Assembly: GCA_024696615.1 (NCBI GenBank)
Contig: JAILGS010000002.1
Span: 33,128 to 97,127, forward strand
Source: Lachnospiraceae bacterium
GTDB lineage: Bacteria; Bacillota; Clostridia; Lachnospirales; Lachnospiraceae
Length of the DNA: 64,000 bases
Direction: 5' to 3'
A program made the translations under genes and the position numbers. The first letter of the stretch is position 1. Each line of letters opens with the position of its first letter. Shown piece by piece: positions 36,474 to 44,650 of this stretch. The notes beneath the pieces are model-generated. The model did no database searches. It was not told the origin of the DNA and worked only from the letters and a program-made list of their open reading frames with translations.

Positions 36474-36833
36474 TTGCAGGAATTATTGAATGATGAGAAA
36501 TCCATCTATCTACAGATCAGTGAAATGATTGAAACGGATATTTTAAGGGATATTTTAGTGGAAGAGGAGAAAGTGCCAAGTACCAATGAACTGGCTAGGC
36601 TTTATACCATCAATCCGGCCACAGCCTTAAAGGGGGTGAATTTGTTAGTGGATCAGGGAATACTTTATAAGAAAAGGGGAATTGGAATGTTTGTAAAATC
36701 CGGAGCGAAGGAGATGATCCTTAACAAGCGCCGGGAAGACTTTTATGATACATTTGTCAAAAAATTCCTAGAAGAAGCCAAGCAACTGGGAATTAGCAAG
36801 AAGGAATTGGTAAAGATGATTGAGCGTGAGTAA
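36474..36833 (+). CDS. GntR-family regulator, YtrA subfamily, TTG start
   Basis: 119 residues: a winged helix-turn-helix (KSIYLQISEMIETDILRDIL, VPSTNELARLYTINPATALKG, LYKKRGIGMFV) plus a short helical tail that gives dimers, as in YtrA proteins that lack a ligand domain. Begins with TTG after GGGGGGAAG. Heads an ABC transporter operon and probably represses it through the inverted repeat upstream. Confidence 0.9.
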   Translation: MQELLNDEKSIYLQISEMIETDILRDILVEEEKVPSTNELARLYTINPATALKGVNLLVDQGILYKKRGIGMFVKSGAKEMILNKRREDFYDTFVKKFLEEAKQLGISKKELVKMIERE

Positions 36834-36867
36834 GTTTTCGCACAAATGTGGGATAAAGGAGAAAACT

Positions 36868-37737
36868 ATGGGAAATTTAATCTGTGAAAATATTCGAAAA
36901 CAATTTAAGAAACATGTGGTATTAGAGGATGTGAATCTTACCTTAGAACGGGGAAAAATCTATGGACTGTTGGGAAGAAATGGTGCAGGAAAGACCACTC
37001 TCATGTCCATTATAACTGCACAGCTTCCTTCTAGCGGGGGAAGGGTGAGTTTAGATGGGGAAGATGTCTGGGAGAATCCCAAGGCCCTGTCTAAAATAGC
37101 TTTTGCCAGGGAGTTTCAGGGAAATACAGGGTCCCTTATTGGGAATCTTTCGGTGCAGGAATTATTAAAAATGGGTCGCATTTATTATGCGAACTGGGAT
37201 GAAGAATATGCAAGAAAACTTATGGAGCAGTGGAAGATTGATAAAAAGGCTATCATGAGCACACTTTCCCAGGGAATGCGTTCCATGGTATCAATCATCC
37301 TAGGACTTGCAAGTAAAGCGGAATTTACTTTTTTTGATGAACCAGTAGCAGGATTGGATGCAGTGGCCAGGGAGGAATTTTACCGGATGATCATCGAAGA
37401 GAATGCCAATACTGGTAGAACATTGGTAATTTCCAGCCATATTTTAGAAGAAGCTTCAGGAATATTCGAAGAAGTGATTTTCTTACATGGGGGAAAGATT
37501 TTATACCATGAGAATGTGGAAGAATTACTGGCAAGATCCTATCGAATTACAGGAAGATCGGATGTGGTGGATGAAATGGTGCAGGGGCATAGAGTTTACC
37601 ATCCACAGACCATAGGACGGAGCAAGTCCGTAACTGTGATTTTAGAGGGGGACGAAACCTTCAACGAACAGGGGGAGGTTTCCATTCAACCAGAAACCTT
37701 ACAAAGTCTTTTTGTAGCATTATGTCAGAATGAGTAG
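36868..37737 (+). CDS. ABC transporter ATP-binding protein
   Basis: 289 residues. Walker A GLLGRNGAGKTT, signature region STLSQGMRSMVSI (degenerate LSQGM in place of LSGGQ), Walker B EFTFFDEPVAGLD, switch His in ISSHILEE. Class as in YtrB/drug-type exporters controlled by YtrA. Start 36868 chosen because AAAGGAG is 7 bases upstream; the track start overlaps the regulator gene. Works with the two membrane proteins downstream. Confidence 0.9.
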   Translation: MGNLICENIRKQFKKHVVLEDVNLTLERGKIYGLLGRNGAGKTTLMSIITAQLPSSGGRVSLDGEDVWENPKALSKIAFAREFQGNTGSLIGNLSVQELLKMGRIYYANWDEEYARKLMEQWKIDKKAIMSTLSQGMRSMVSIILGLASKAEFTFFDEPVAGLDAVAREEFYRMIIEENANTGRTLVISSHILEEASGIFEEVIFLHGGKILYHENVEELLARSYRITGRSDVVDEMVQGHRVYHPQTIGRSKSVTVILEGDETFNEQGEVSIQPETLQSLFVALCQNE

Positions 37738-37749
37738 GAGGGAATGTTC

Positions 37750-38403
37750 ATGCGATATGGAGTATTATGGCAGGATGCCATCCGCAGGAGTTGGAGTAAT
37801 ATCCTACAATGGCTGGAAATTGGAATACTGATCTTGGTAATTACTTCCTTTATCAATCATCCCAATCTATTTACATTTGGTGGATATATGGGGGAATTGG
37901 TTTTGGAACAATATCCGTTTTTACTAATGGGGTTGTTTTTATATGGAACATTCTTTCAATGCGGAATAGAAATTATGGGACGACAAGAGGCGAAGCGGAT
38001 GTTTGGAGCTTGCCGCAGGGAAAGCCGTATGGAATTTTTGATGGAACAGAGTTTATGGATGGGATTTCATCTTTTATTGTTCTTAGGACTTGGAGTTTTT
38101 GGAAAAATTTTGGGAAGTACTGAGTTCTTACAGGGTAGAATGGTTCTTGCCATGATATTTTTCCTCTTTATGATGGAGGGAATTTTGTTACTTCTATTTT
38201 CCATTTTTTCTGTTTTTAAGAAAAAGTTAAATCGTTTTTTTGAAATAACCATCGTTTTACTTACCATGTTTTCCATAGTGATTAGTAGTTTTTCTAGTTT
38301 TTTTCAATTACAGTTTTTTAGCCAATGTGGTTGGGGAATTATAATCTATGGAATCGGGTGTTTCGTATGGATGAAATCCTATGTAGGGGAGGTGGAAGTA
38401 TGA
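37750..38403 (+). CDS. Membrane protein, probable ABC permease subunit
   Basis: 217 residues with about six hydrophobic segments (for example ILQWLEIGILILVITSFI, SLWMGFHLLLFLGLGVF, IIYGIGCFVWM). No recognised family motif. Start 37750 has GGAGGG at 7 bases; the ATG at 37744 is too close. ATGA overlap with the next gene. Role as permease is inferred from its place behind the ATPase. Confidence 0.75.
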   Translation: MRYGVLWQDAIRRSWSNILQWLEIGILILVITSFINHPNLFTFGGYMGELVLEQYPFLLMGLFLYGTFFQCGIEIMGRQEAKRMFGACRRESRMEFLMEQSLWMGFHLLLFLGLGVFGKILGSTEFLQGRMVLAMIFFLFMMEGILLLLFSIFSVFKKKLNRFFEITIVLLTMFSIVISSFSSFFQLQFFSQCGWGIIIYGIGCFVWMKSYVGEVEV

Positions 38404-39119
38404 AAGGATGGAAGGAATGGCCACTCTATCAAAAAAGCGGAGTAAAAGGGGTGGTTTTTTTAATTATTTGCTGGTTTTTAGGCATTGGACTGATGGCCTT
38501 GTTAGCACTAGCGATTAATTCGGATGGAAGTCTAACGAGGTTTCCCATTGCTAGTTTTTTGGTAATGTTTTGCGGATATTGTCAGGTGATTCTTTTAGGC
38601 CCAATACATATGAGAAATGCCTTTGGGCTTAGTATGAGTGTGGGAAATACCAGGAAACACTTTTTCCTTCAATCCCTGCAGTATTATAGTCTTTATTTGA
38701 TCGGCTGTTGGGGACTGTCGGTTCTTGGATATTATGTGGAAGGGTGGTATCAGGAGTTTTTCTTTGGACAAATTCCTGTGGATGCAGATAGCTTTACCAT
38801 CTCTACCACTGCTTGTTCCTCGCTTGGAGTATTTTTCTTATCCCTTGGCATCTGGATGTTTGTGGGGGCAATAATCATCGGCCATATCAAGGCATTTAGT
38901 TTTATTATGGTGATTGGCAGTATGCTTATTGGAATTACTCCTTCCCTATTAAAAAATTTTGGAGTGCTTCCTATGGAATGGGGGGAGAATATGCCAGGAT
39001 TAAATTTTTTTGGTGGACTCGATTCCATTCCCATGGTAGGATTATGTATCATCATCTGTGGAGTTTTACTGGGTTGTTCTTATGGACTCCTACGGAAAGA
39101 AAGTGTTTCGCTCCTATAG
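38400..39119 (+). CDS. Membrane protein, probable ABC permease subunit
   Basis: 239 residues, about six hydrophobic segments (GVVFLIICWFLGIGLMALLAL, IASFLVMFCGYCQVILL, FIMVIGSMLIGITP, MVGLCIIICGVLLGCSYGLL). GNTRKHFFLQSL between helices resembles ABC-2-like permeases of YtrA-controlled operons. Start 38400 by ATGA overlap with the previous gene; the track start is far upstream within that gene. Substrate unknown; family members often respond to cell-wall stress. Confidence 0.75.
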   Translation: MKGWKEWPLYQKSGVKGVVFLIICWFLGIGLMALLALAINSDGSLTRFPIASFLVMFCGYCQVILLGPIHMRNAFGLSMSVGNTRKHFFLQSLQYYSLYLIGCWGLSVLGYYVEGWYQEFFFGQIPVDADSFTISTTACSSLGVFFLSLGIWMFVGAIIIGHIKAFSFIMVIGSMLIGITPSLLKNFGVLPMEWGENMPGLNFFGGLDSIPMVGLCIIICGVLLGCSYGLLRKESVSLL

Positions 39120-39137
39120 GGGAATGAAGGGGAAAGA

Positions 39138-39614
39138 ATGATGGAAATTACAACGCTTGCTTATTTAGAACGGGATGGGAAGTATCTCATGCTTCATCGG
39201 ACGAAAAAGCAGGGGGATCTTAATCATGATAAATACATTGGTGTGGGGGGACATGTGGAACATGGGGAGTCCCCGGAGGATTGTATCAAGCGGGAAATCC
39301 TGGAAGAAACCGGATTACGGGCCCAAAAGCTTACCCTTCGAGGAATCCTTACCTTTGTTATGGATGAAGTGGATGAATATACCTTCCTATTTACCTGTTC
39401 GGATTTTTCTGGAACCATGCACCCTTGCGATGAGGGAGAATTAGAGTGGATTCCCAAAGAAGAAATAAAAAAACTTCCCCTCTGGGCGGGGGATCATGTA
39501 TTTCTTCGGCTTTTAGAAGAACGGGAGGATGTATTTTCCTGTAAATTAACCTATGAGCAGGATGTGCTTGTGGGAGTACAGGTGGACGGAGTGGATGATA
39601 GGCATTACCTATAA
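39138..39614 (+). CDS. NUDIX hydrolase, MutT-like
   Basis: 158 residues. The Nudix box is complete: GGHVEHGESPEDCIKREI then LEETGL. The N-terminal ATLAYLERDGKYLMLHRTKK-like strand and a C-terminal WAGDHVFL segment match MutT/8-oxo-dGTP diphosphatase-like members that use 2-hydroxy-dATP or 8-oxo-dGTP. Two adjacent ATGs (39138, 39141). Its stop lies inside the terminator stem that follows. Confidence 0.92.
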   Translation: MMEITTLAYLERDGKYLMLHRTKKQGDLNHDKYIGVGGHVEHGESPEDCIKREILEETGLRAQKLTLRGILTFVMDEVDEYTFLFTCSDFSGTMHPCDEGELEWIPKEEIKKLPLWAGDHVFLRLLEEREDVFSCKLTYEQDVLVGVQVDGVDDRHYL

Positions 39615-39631
39615 CGGGTAATGCCTTTTTA
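39600..39631 (+). terminator. Terminator overlapping the NUDIX stop codon
   Basis: AGGCATTACC-TATAACG-GGTAATGCCT followed by TTTT. The left arm is coding sequence. Confidence 0.88.
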
Positions 39632-39666
39632 ATATGACAAAATCAAGGGAAAGAGGGCTCTCTTAG

Positions 39667-39695
39667 TTGTTTTTTGACTCTTAATATGATAAAAT
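39667..39695 (+). promoter_or_regulatory. Promoter of the cobalamin operon
   Basis: TTGTTT, 17 bases, TGA-TAAAAT (extended -10), about 27 bases before the riboswitch body. Confidence 0.5.
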
Positions 39696-39721
39696 CCCTA
39701 TTTGGAAAAGTGAATAGAAGC

Positions 39722-39922
39722 TTTGGGTGCCTTTGACCGGATCAGAGTGTTTTGCTGCGAATGCCGGGGCCAAAGGGTAAAAGGGAAACAGGTGAAAGTC
39801 CTGTACGATCTCGTCACTGTAATTGCTTAGAAGGATGCAAGAGGCCACTGAAGAAGGATGATATTCCTCTTTGGGAAGGCGCATCTTTTGTTATGGCATA
39901 AGCCAGGAAACCTGCCGAAATG
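39722..39922 (+). promoter_or_regulatory. Cobalamin (AdoCbl-type) riboswitch
   Basis: Conserved core is plain: AAAGGGTAAAAGGGAAACAG, GGTGAAAGTCCTGTACGA, TCGTCACTGTAATTGC, GAGGCCACTGAAGAA, GGGAAGGCGC, and the B12 box AAGCCAGGAAACCTGCC. Ends are approximate. Downstream lie CACGA-N8-TCGTG (39939-39956) and AAAGGG-GAGAA-CCCTTT (39964-39980) which are candidates for the expression platform. It controls the exported CbiK gene and very likely the whole 20-kb operon. Confidence 0.95.
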
Positions 39923-39938
39923 CTTGGTACATTAGATC

Positions 39939-39984
39939 ACGAGGAATTGGTCGTGCCGTAAGGAAAGGGGAGAACCCTTTATTT
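39939..39984 (+). promoter_or_regulatory. Candidate expression platform of the riboswitch
   Basis: Two short hairpins, the second (AAAGGG / CCCTTT) followed by ATTTATT, resemble a weak terminator. The first start codon is about 90 bases further on. Confidence 0.4.
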
Positions 39985-40073
39985 ATTGTGCCTATAATCT
40001 TTGTGATATGGGCTTTTTTTATATCCAAAAACCAAAAGAGCCTGTATGAATATATGTTTATAGGAGAGTAATT

Positions 40074-41291
40074 ATGAAAAAGAAGAATGTAACCGTAGGA
40101 ATGCTTGCTATGGCAAGTATGTGTGCTTTGGCAGCTTGTGGAAGCGCCAAGGAAGTAGAAACCCAGGCCACCAGTGCGGTAGCTACAACAGAAGCAACTC
40201 CCGCACAGACAGAAAGCACAACATCCAAGGAGGAGGCTGACAAGAAAGTGGCAGAAGAGATGGATGCGTTAATTGAAGCAATTTATGTTCAGGAACGTAC
40301 AGAAGATACGGATGCACAGATTGCAGCTGCTAAGGCTGCCTGGGATGCATTAACCGAGGAACAGAAGGCACTGGTAGAAGAGGCAGATTATTTTGCTTTG
40401 GATACGGGGGATGCTTCCCTGGATGATGCTTTAAATGGGGATGAAATCGGTGAGAAGGAAATCTTAGTAGTTAGCTTTGGTACTTCCTTCAATGATAGTC
40501 GTGTAAATGATATCGGTGGTATTGAGAAGGCCATTGCCGAAAGCTTCCCAGAGTATTCTGTAAGACGTGCTTTTACCTCCCAGATCATTATCAATCATAT
40601 TCAGGCTCGTGATGGGGAAGTGATTGATAATATGGAGCAGGCTTTAGAGCGTGCTGTAGCAAATGGTGTTAAGGAATTAGTAATTCAGCCAACGCATTTA
40701 ATGCATGGTGCGGAATATGATGAGATGGTAAGCCAGGTGGAAGCTTATAAGGATCAGTTTACCAAGGTTGTAATTTCTGAACCACTTCTTGGAGAAGTTG
40801 GTGCGGATGCTACTACTGTGAATGAGGATAAGAAGGTGGTATGTGAGAAGGCCCTTGCAGATACCGTTAAGGCTGCTGGTTTTGATAGTGTAGCTGCTTG
40901 TAAGGATGGCAATGTAGCCATCGTTGTGGTTGGTCATGGAACCTCTCATACTGCTAAGGTTACCTATAGCCAGTTACAGGCACAGGTGGATGAACTTGGT
41001 TATGAGAATGTATTCGTTGGAACTGTAGAAGGTGAGCCAGAGGGTACTTCTTGTGAAGATATTGTTGCGAAGGTAAAGGAAGCAGGTTATACCAAGGTTG
41101 TTCTTCGTCCTTTCATGGTAGTTGCTGGAGATCATGCACATAATGATATTGCCGGAGAAGAGGAAGATTCTTGGGCAAGTCAGTTTAAGAGTAATGGTCT
41201 TTCCTCTGTGGAGTGCCAGTTCAATGGTTTAGGAAGCATTGCAGAGGTTCAGGAAGTATATATTGCACATTTAAAGGATGCATTAAAGTAA
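40074..41291 (+). CDS. cbiK: Exported CbiK-like cobaltochelatase lipoprotein
   Basis: 405 residues. Lipoprotein signal with lipobox ALAAC near residue 22, a Ser/Thr/Ala-rich linker and an acidic helical insert (about 60-125), then a CbiK class II chelatase domain: VVSFGTSFNDSR, QPTHLMHGAEYDEM, metal-ligand His in VVGHGTSHTAK and VVAGDHAHNDIAG. CbiK normally inserts Co2+ into sirohydrochlorin in the cytoplasm; here the signal puts it outside. Periplasmic CbiK is known in Desulfovibrio. It may bind metal or tetrapyrrole for uptake rather than serve synthesis. First gene after the riboswitch. Confidence 0.88.
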   Translation: MKKKNVTVGMLAMASMCALAACGSAKEVETQATSAVATTEATPAQTESTTSKEEADKKVAEEMDALIEAIYVQERTEDTDAQIAAAKAAWDALTEEQKALVEEADYFALDTGDASLDDALNGDEIGEKEILVVSFGTSFNDSRVNDIGGIEKAIAESFPEYSVRRAFTSQIIINHIQARDGEVIDNMEQALERAVANGVKELVIQPTHLMHGAEYDEMVSQVEAYKDQFTKVVISEPLLGEVGADATTVNEDKKVVCEKALADTVKAAGFDSVAACKDGNVAIVVVGHGTSHTAKVTYSQLQAQVDELGYENVFVGTVEGEPEGTSCEDIVAKVKEAGYTKVVLRPFMVVAGDHAHNDIAGEEEDSWASQFKSNGLSSVECQFNGLGSIAEVQEVYIAHLKDALK

Positions 41292-41345
41292 TCGAAGAAA
41301 CGTATTTTGATTCGATGGATGTAGACTAAACTTAGGAGAATGAAT

Positions 41346-42281
41346 ATGCGTAGAAAGTTAGTTCAATTCATGGTTTCCATGATGGTTGTGGGAAGTCTTG
41401 TGGCGTGTGGGAACGCTTCCGGGGCTAAGGAAACAGACGGGGTTGTTTCTTCCACAACGGTAGCTAGTGGGGAGAGCCAAAGCAGTGAAACTGCAGAAAC
41501 ACTTCATGTAGGGGAAGACCGTACCAAAGCCGGAGAAGATGCTAGTGCGAAGGCTTCTTTAGGGCTGGAAGATGGTGTGTATTTGGCGGAATTTCACACG
41601 GATAGTTCCATGTTCCATGTGAATGAAACCAAGAATGGTCAGGGTGTCTTAACTGTTGTGGATGGTGTGGGAACCATTCATCTTTTGATGCCTTCTAAGA
41701 ATACGGTGGGATTATACTTAGGTCTTGCAGAAGATGCTAGTAAGCCGGAAGCTGCAGTTATTGAGCCAAGCCTAGAGCAGGTTACCTATGGGGACGGATC
41801 AACAGAAGAAGTGAATGCTTTTGATCTTCCTGTTCCTGTATTAGATGAGGAATTTGACTGTGCTTTAGTGGGAACCAAGGGAAAATGGTATGATCACAAG
41901 GTATCCGTAACCAATGCGGTTCCTTATGAGGAAAGCCAGGTATGCGCCATCCTTGCGGAGGGTAGCTATGAAATTCCTGTAGAATTACAGGGAGGATCTG
42001 GAAAAGCCACCATTACTTCCCCGGCAAAAGTGGAAGTGACTGCGGATGGTGCAGTGGCTACCATTGTATGGAGTAGTAAGAACTATGATTATATGATCGT
42101 TGGTGGCGAAAAGTATCTTCCTGTAACGGTGGATCCAACTTCCGTATTTGAAATTCCAGTGGAGAATCTTTGTGGAGAGAATCCGGTGATTGCAGATACG
42201 GTGGCTATGAGTAAGCCACATGAAGTAGAATATGTACTGTATTTTCATGGGGATCAGGCGAAAGCTCTCGAAGCCAAGTAA
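41346..42281 (+). CDS. Surface lipoprotein of unknown function, two related domains
   Basis: 311 residues. Lipobox VGSLVAC. After a Ser/Thr/Glu linker come two beta-rich segments of similar plan: DGVYLAEFHTDSSMFHV...GVLTVVDGVGTIHLLMPSKN and EGSYEIPVELQGGSGKATI...EVTADGAVATIVWSSKN, the second followed by YDYMIVGGEKYLPV. This resembles NEAT-like haem-binding modules, but I cannot confirm it. Its place between CbiK and the uptake system suggests binding of a tetrapyrrole/corrinoid or metal at the cell surface. Start 41346 has TAGGAG 8 bases upstream. Confidence 0.65.
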   Translation: MRRKLVQFMVSMMVVGSLVACGNASGAKETDGVVSSTTVASGESQSSETAETLHVGEDRTKAGEDASAKASLGLEDGVYLAEFHTDSSMFHVNETKNGQGVLTVVDGVGTIHLLMPSKNTVGLYLGLAEDASKPEAAVIEPSLEQVTYGDGSTEEVNAFDLPVPVLDEEFDCALVGTKGKWYDHKVSVTNAVPYEESQVCAILAEGSYEIPVELQGGSGKATITSPAKVEVTADGAVATIVWSSKNYDYMIVGGEKYLPVTVDPTSVFEIPVENLCGENPVIADTVAMSKPHEVEYVLYFHGDQAKALEAK

Positions 42282-42360
42282 TATAGTACTACAGTTACAA
42301 TCCCTCCCCGTTGGAAGAGCGATATTGCATCAAAGCAGGGAGGATGGATATGATGGTGGT

Positions 42361-42389
42361 AAAGCCCGTGGCGAGTTTCGCCTCGGGCT
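42361..42389 (+). other. Intercistronic hairpin before the binding-protein gene
   Basis: AAGCCCG-T-GGCGA-GTT-TCGCC-T-CGGGCTT: 12 pairs with one T/T mismatch and no U-run. Likely an mRNA processing or stability element inside the operon. Confidence 0.6.
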
Positions 42390-42414
42390 TAAACTGTTCT
42401 TATAGGAGAAGGTT

Positions 42415-43578
42415 ATGAATAGACGAGGAAACCTGGTGGAAAGAAAAAAGAAAAGAAATTATGCCATGTTAAAAACCCTCTTTGGACTGTGGATTCTGGT
42501 GATTTTAATGGGCTGTGGCAAGCAAACAGTTTCTTCTTCCCATGCAAAGACAGGTTCCATGGAATTATCCCATGCCACCCAGTTTCAAGTGGATTATTAT
42601 GAAGGGGGCTATGCCCATATCCATGTGGAAGATGGGTACGATTACGTGCTGGTTCCTAAGGGAAAAGAAGCAGTGGACCTTGGAATATCCGGTGCCATCA
42701 TCCTTCCGAAGGAGCCGGAAAGCGTGTATTTAGCGGCTTCCGCCTCCATGGATTTAATTCGCCAGTTAAACCAATTGTCCGTCATCACTTCCTGTTCCAC
42801 CAAGGAAGAGGACTATTGCATGGAAGAGGTGAAGGAGCGGATCCAACAGGGACTTATGACCTATGTGGGAAAATATTCGGCTCCGGACTATGAAATGTTA
42901 CTTTCTAAGTCCACGGACCTTGTCATTGAAAATTCTATGATTTATCATAATCCTAAGGTGAAGGAACAGTTAGAACGTCTTGGAATGCCTGTGTTCGTGG
43001 AACGCAGTAGCTATGAAGAAGACCCCTTAGGAAGATTGGAATGGATCCGCTTATACGGATTACTCCTTGGCTGTGAAGAAGAGGCGGATGCCTTTTTTTC
43101 TGAGCAAATGCAACGTATGAGTGAACTTGGTAATCCTACGAATCTGGAGAATGCGCCAACCGTGGTAGTATTCTATGTATCTGCCAATGGAACGGTGAAT
43201 GTGCGAAAGCCTGGAGATTACCTTACCAAGATGATTGCCATGGCGGGAGGAAGCTATGGACTTGCAGGGCTTTCCCTATCGGAAGAGAATGCCCTTTCCA
43301 CGATCAATATTACCTGGGAAGATTTCTATCGGGAGGCTGTGGACTGCGATTATTTGATTTATAATGGAACCATCGATGGGGGAATGACCACCATGGAAGA
43401 GTTCTTACAGCTTAGCCCCCTGCTTTCGGATTTTCGGGGAGTCAAAGAGGGGCATGTATATTGTACCAATTTAAATATTTATCAGGAAAGTAGTAAGATT
43501 GTAGCAATTATTGAAGATTTTTCCAAGCTCTTACAGGGGCGGGATGATCTTACATATCTGCATCAACTTGAAAATTAG
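42415..43578 (+). CDS. btuF: Corrinoid/iron-chelate ABC transporter substrate-binding lipoprotein (BtuF/FecB type)
   Basis: 387 residues. N-terminal basic region then hydrophobic stretch and LMGCGK lipobox. Periplasmic_binding_2 (PF01497) fold: YVLVPKGKEAVDLGISGAII, AASASMDLIRQLNQL, PDYEMLLSKSTDLVIENSM, LGMPVFVERSSYEEDPLGR, MIAMAGGSYGLAGLS. Followed by FecCD permease and ATPase genes. The riboswitch and neighbours favour vitamin B12 or another corrinoid as ligand; a siderophore or haem cannot be excluded. Confidence 0.82.
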   Translation: MNRRGNLVERKKKRNYAMLKTLFGLWILVILMGCGKQTVSSSHAKTGSMELSHATQFQVDYYEGGYAHIHVEDGYDYVLVPKGKEAVDLGISGAIILPKEPESVYLAASASMDLIRQLNQLSVITSCSTKEEDYCMEEVKERIQQGLMTYVGKYSAPDYEMLLSKSTDLVIENSMIYHNPKVKEQLERLGMPVFVERSSYEEDPLGRLEWIRLYGLLLGCEEEADAFFSEQMQRMSELGNPTNLENAPTVVVFYVSANGTVNVRKPGDYLTKMIAMAGGSYGLAGLSLSEENALSTINITWEDFYREAVDCDYLIYNGTIDGGMTTMEEFLQLSPLLSDFRGVKEGHVYCTNLNIYQESSKIVAIIEDFSKLLQGRDDLTYLHQLEN

Positions 43579-43621
43579 AAAACTAGAAGATTAAAAAAAA
43601 CAGAAGGAAAGGAGGACCTCC

Positions 43622-44650
43622 ATGAAAGAAAAGAAAGAATCCTCATGTTATCGAATCATGATCTTATATGTGCTATTACTTGGACTATTAGGAATTCTCA
43701 TGGGGGTTAATCTCTGTGTGGGAAGCACCATGATTTCTCCTGGTAAGTGCCTTGTATTACTTTTTGGGGAAAGTGGGGATTTCGTGGAACGAACGATTCT
43801 TTTTCAGATTCGTCTCCCTAGAATTCTTGCAGCCCTCTTTTTAGGAGGGGCTCTATCTTTAGCAGGATATTTATTACAGACCTTCTTTTCCAATCCCATT
43901 GCAGGGCCATTCGTTCTTGGAATCTCCTCCGGCGCGAAGTGTATGGTGGCGGTCTTAATGGTGATTTCCTGTCGGGTGGGATGGGTATTAAATTCTCTGG
44001 AAATGATTTTAGCTTCCCTGGCAGGTTCCCTTCTTGCCACAGGAGTGGTGTTACTTGCCTCAAAGAAGGTAAAGAATATGGCCATTCTCATAGTCTGTGG
44101 CGTGATGATTGGTTATATTGGATCTGCAATTACGGAACTTTTGGTAACATTTGCAGAGGATTCGAATATTGTCAATCTTCATAACTGGTCCATGGGTAGT
44201 TTTTCTGGAATTACCTGGTCCAATGTATCCTATGTGATTCCCGTGGTGATGATGGGACTTCTTAGCTCCATGTGGATTTCGAAGGAGATGGAAGCCTATC
44301 TTTATGGGGAGGATTATGCGAAAAGTATTGGAATCGGGATTGGAACCTTTCGACTGATATTGATTCTTTTATCCAGTATTCTTTCGGCCACGGTAACCGC
44401 ATTTGCAGGACCGGTGTCCTTTGTGGGAATTGCCGTTCCCCATGTGATTCGGCGCATGTTTCGCTCTGCCAAACCGAAGATTTTAATTCCTGCCTGCTTT
44501 TTAGGGGGTGGAGTGTTCTGTCTGTGGAGTGATCTTCTGGCTCGAAGTCTTTTTGCTCCCATGGAGATCAGTATTAGTACCATTACAGCAATCTTTGGTG
44601 CACCCGTGGTGCTTTCCATGCTATTTCATCGAAAGGAGAAAAGTGAATGA
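43622..44650 (+). CDS. btuC: FecCD/BtuC-type ABC permease
   Basis: 342 residues, about ten transmembrane helices. Family motifs: RLPRILAALFLGGALSLAG, NPIAGPFVLGISSGA, LHNWSMGSFSGITWSNV, GIGIGTFRLILIL, and AGPVSFVGIAVPHVIRRMF. Strong AAAGGAGG before the ATG; ATGA overlap with the ATPase gene. Confidence 0.92.
   Translation: MKEKKESSCYRIMILYVLLLGLLGILMGVNLCVGSTMISPGKCLVLLFGESGDFVERTILFQIRLPRILAALFLGGALSLAGYLLQTFFSNPIAGPFVLGISSGAKCMVAVLMVISCRVGWVLNSLEMILASLAGSLLATGVVLLASKKVKNMAILIVCGVMIGYIGSAITELLVTFAEDSNIVNLHNWSMGSFSGITWSNVSYVIPVVMMGLLSSMWISKEMEAYLYGEDYAKSIGIGIGTFRLILILLSSILSATVTAFAGPVSFVGIAVPHVIRRMFRSAKPKILIPACFLGGGVFCLWSDLLARSLFAPMEISISTITAIFGAPVVLSMLFHRKEKSE

Noticed and set aside
36820-36867. 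Upstream start of the YtrA-linked ATPase
   Set aside because: It overlaps the regulator gene and lacks a ribosome site, whereas AAAGGAG stands before 36868.
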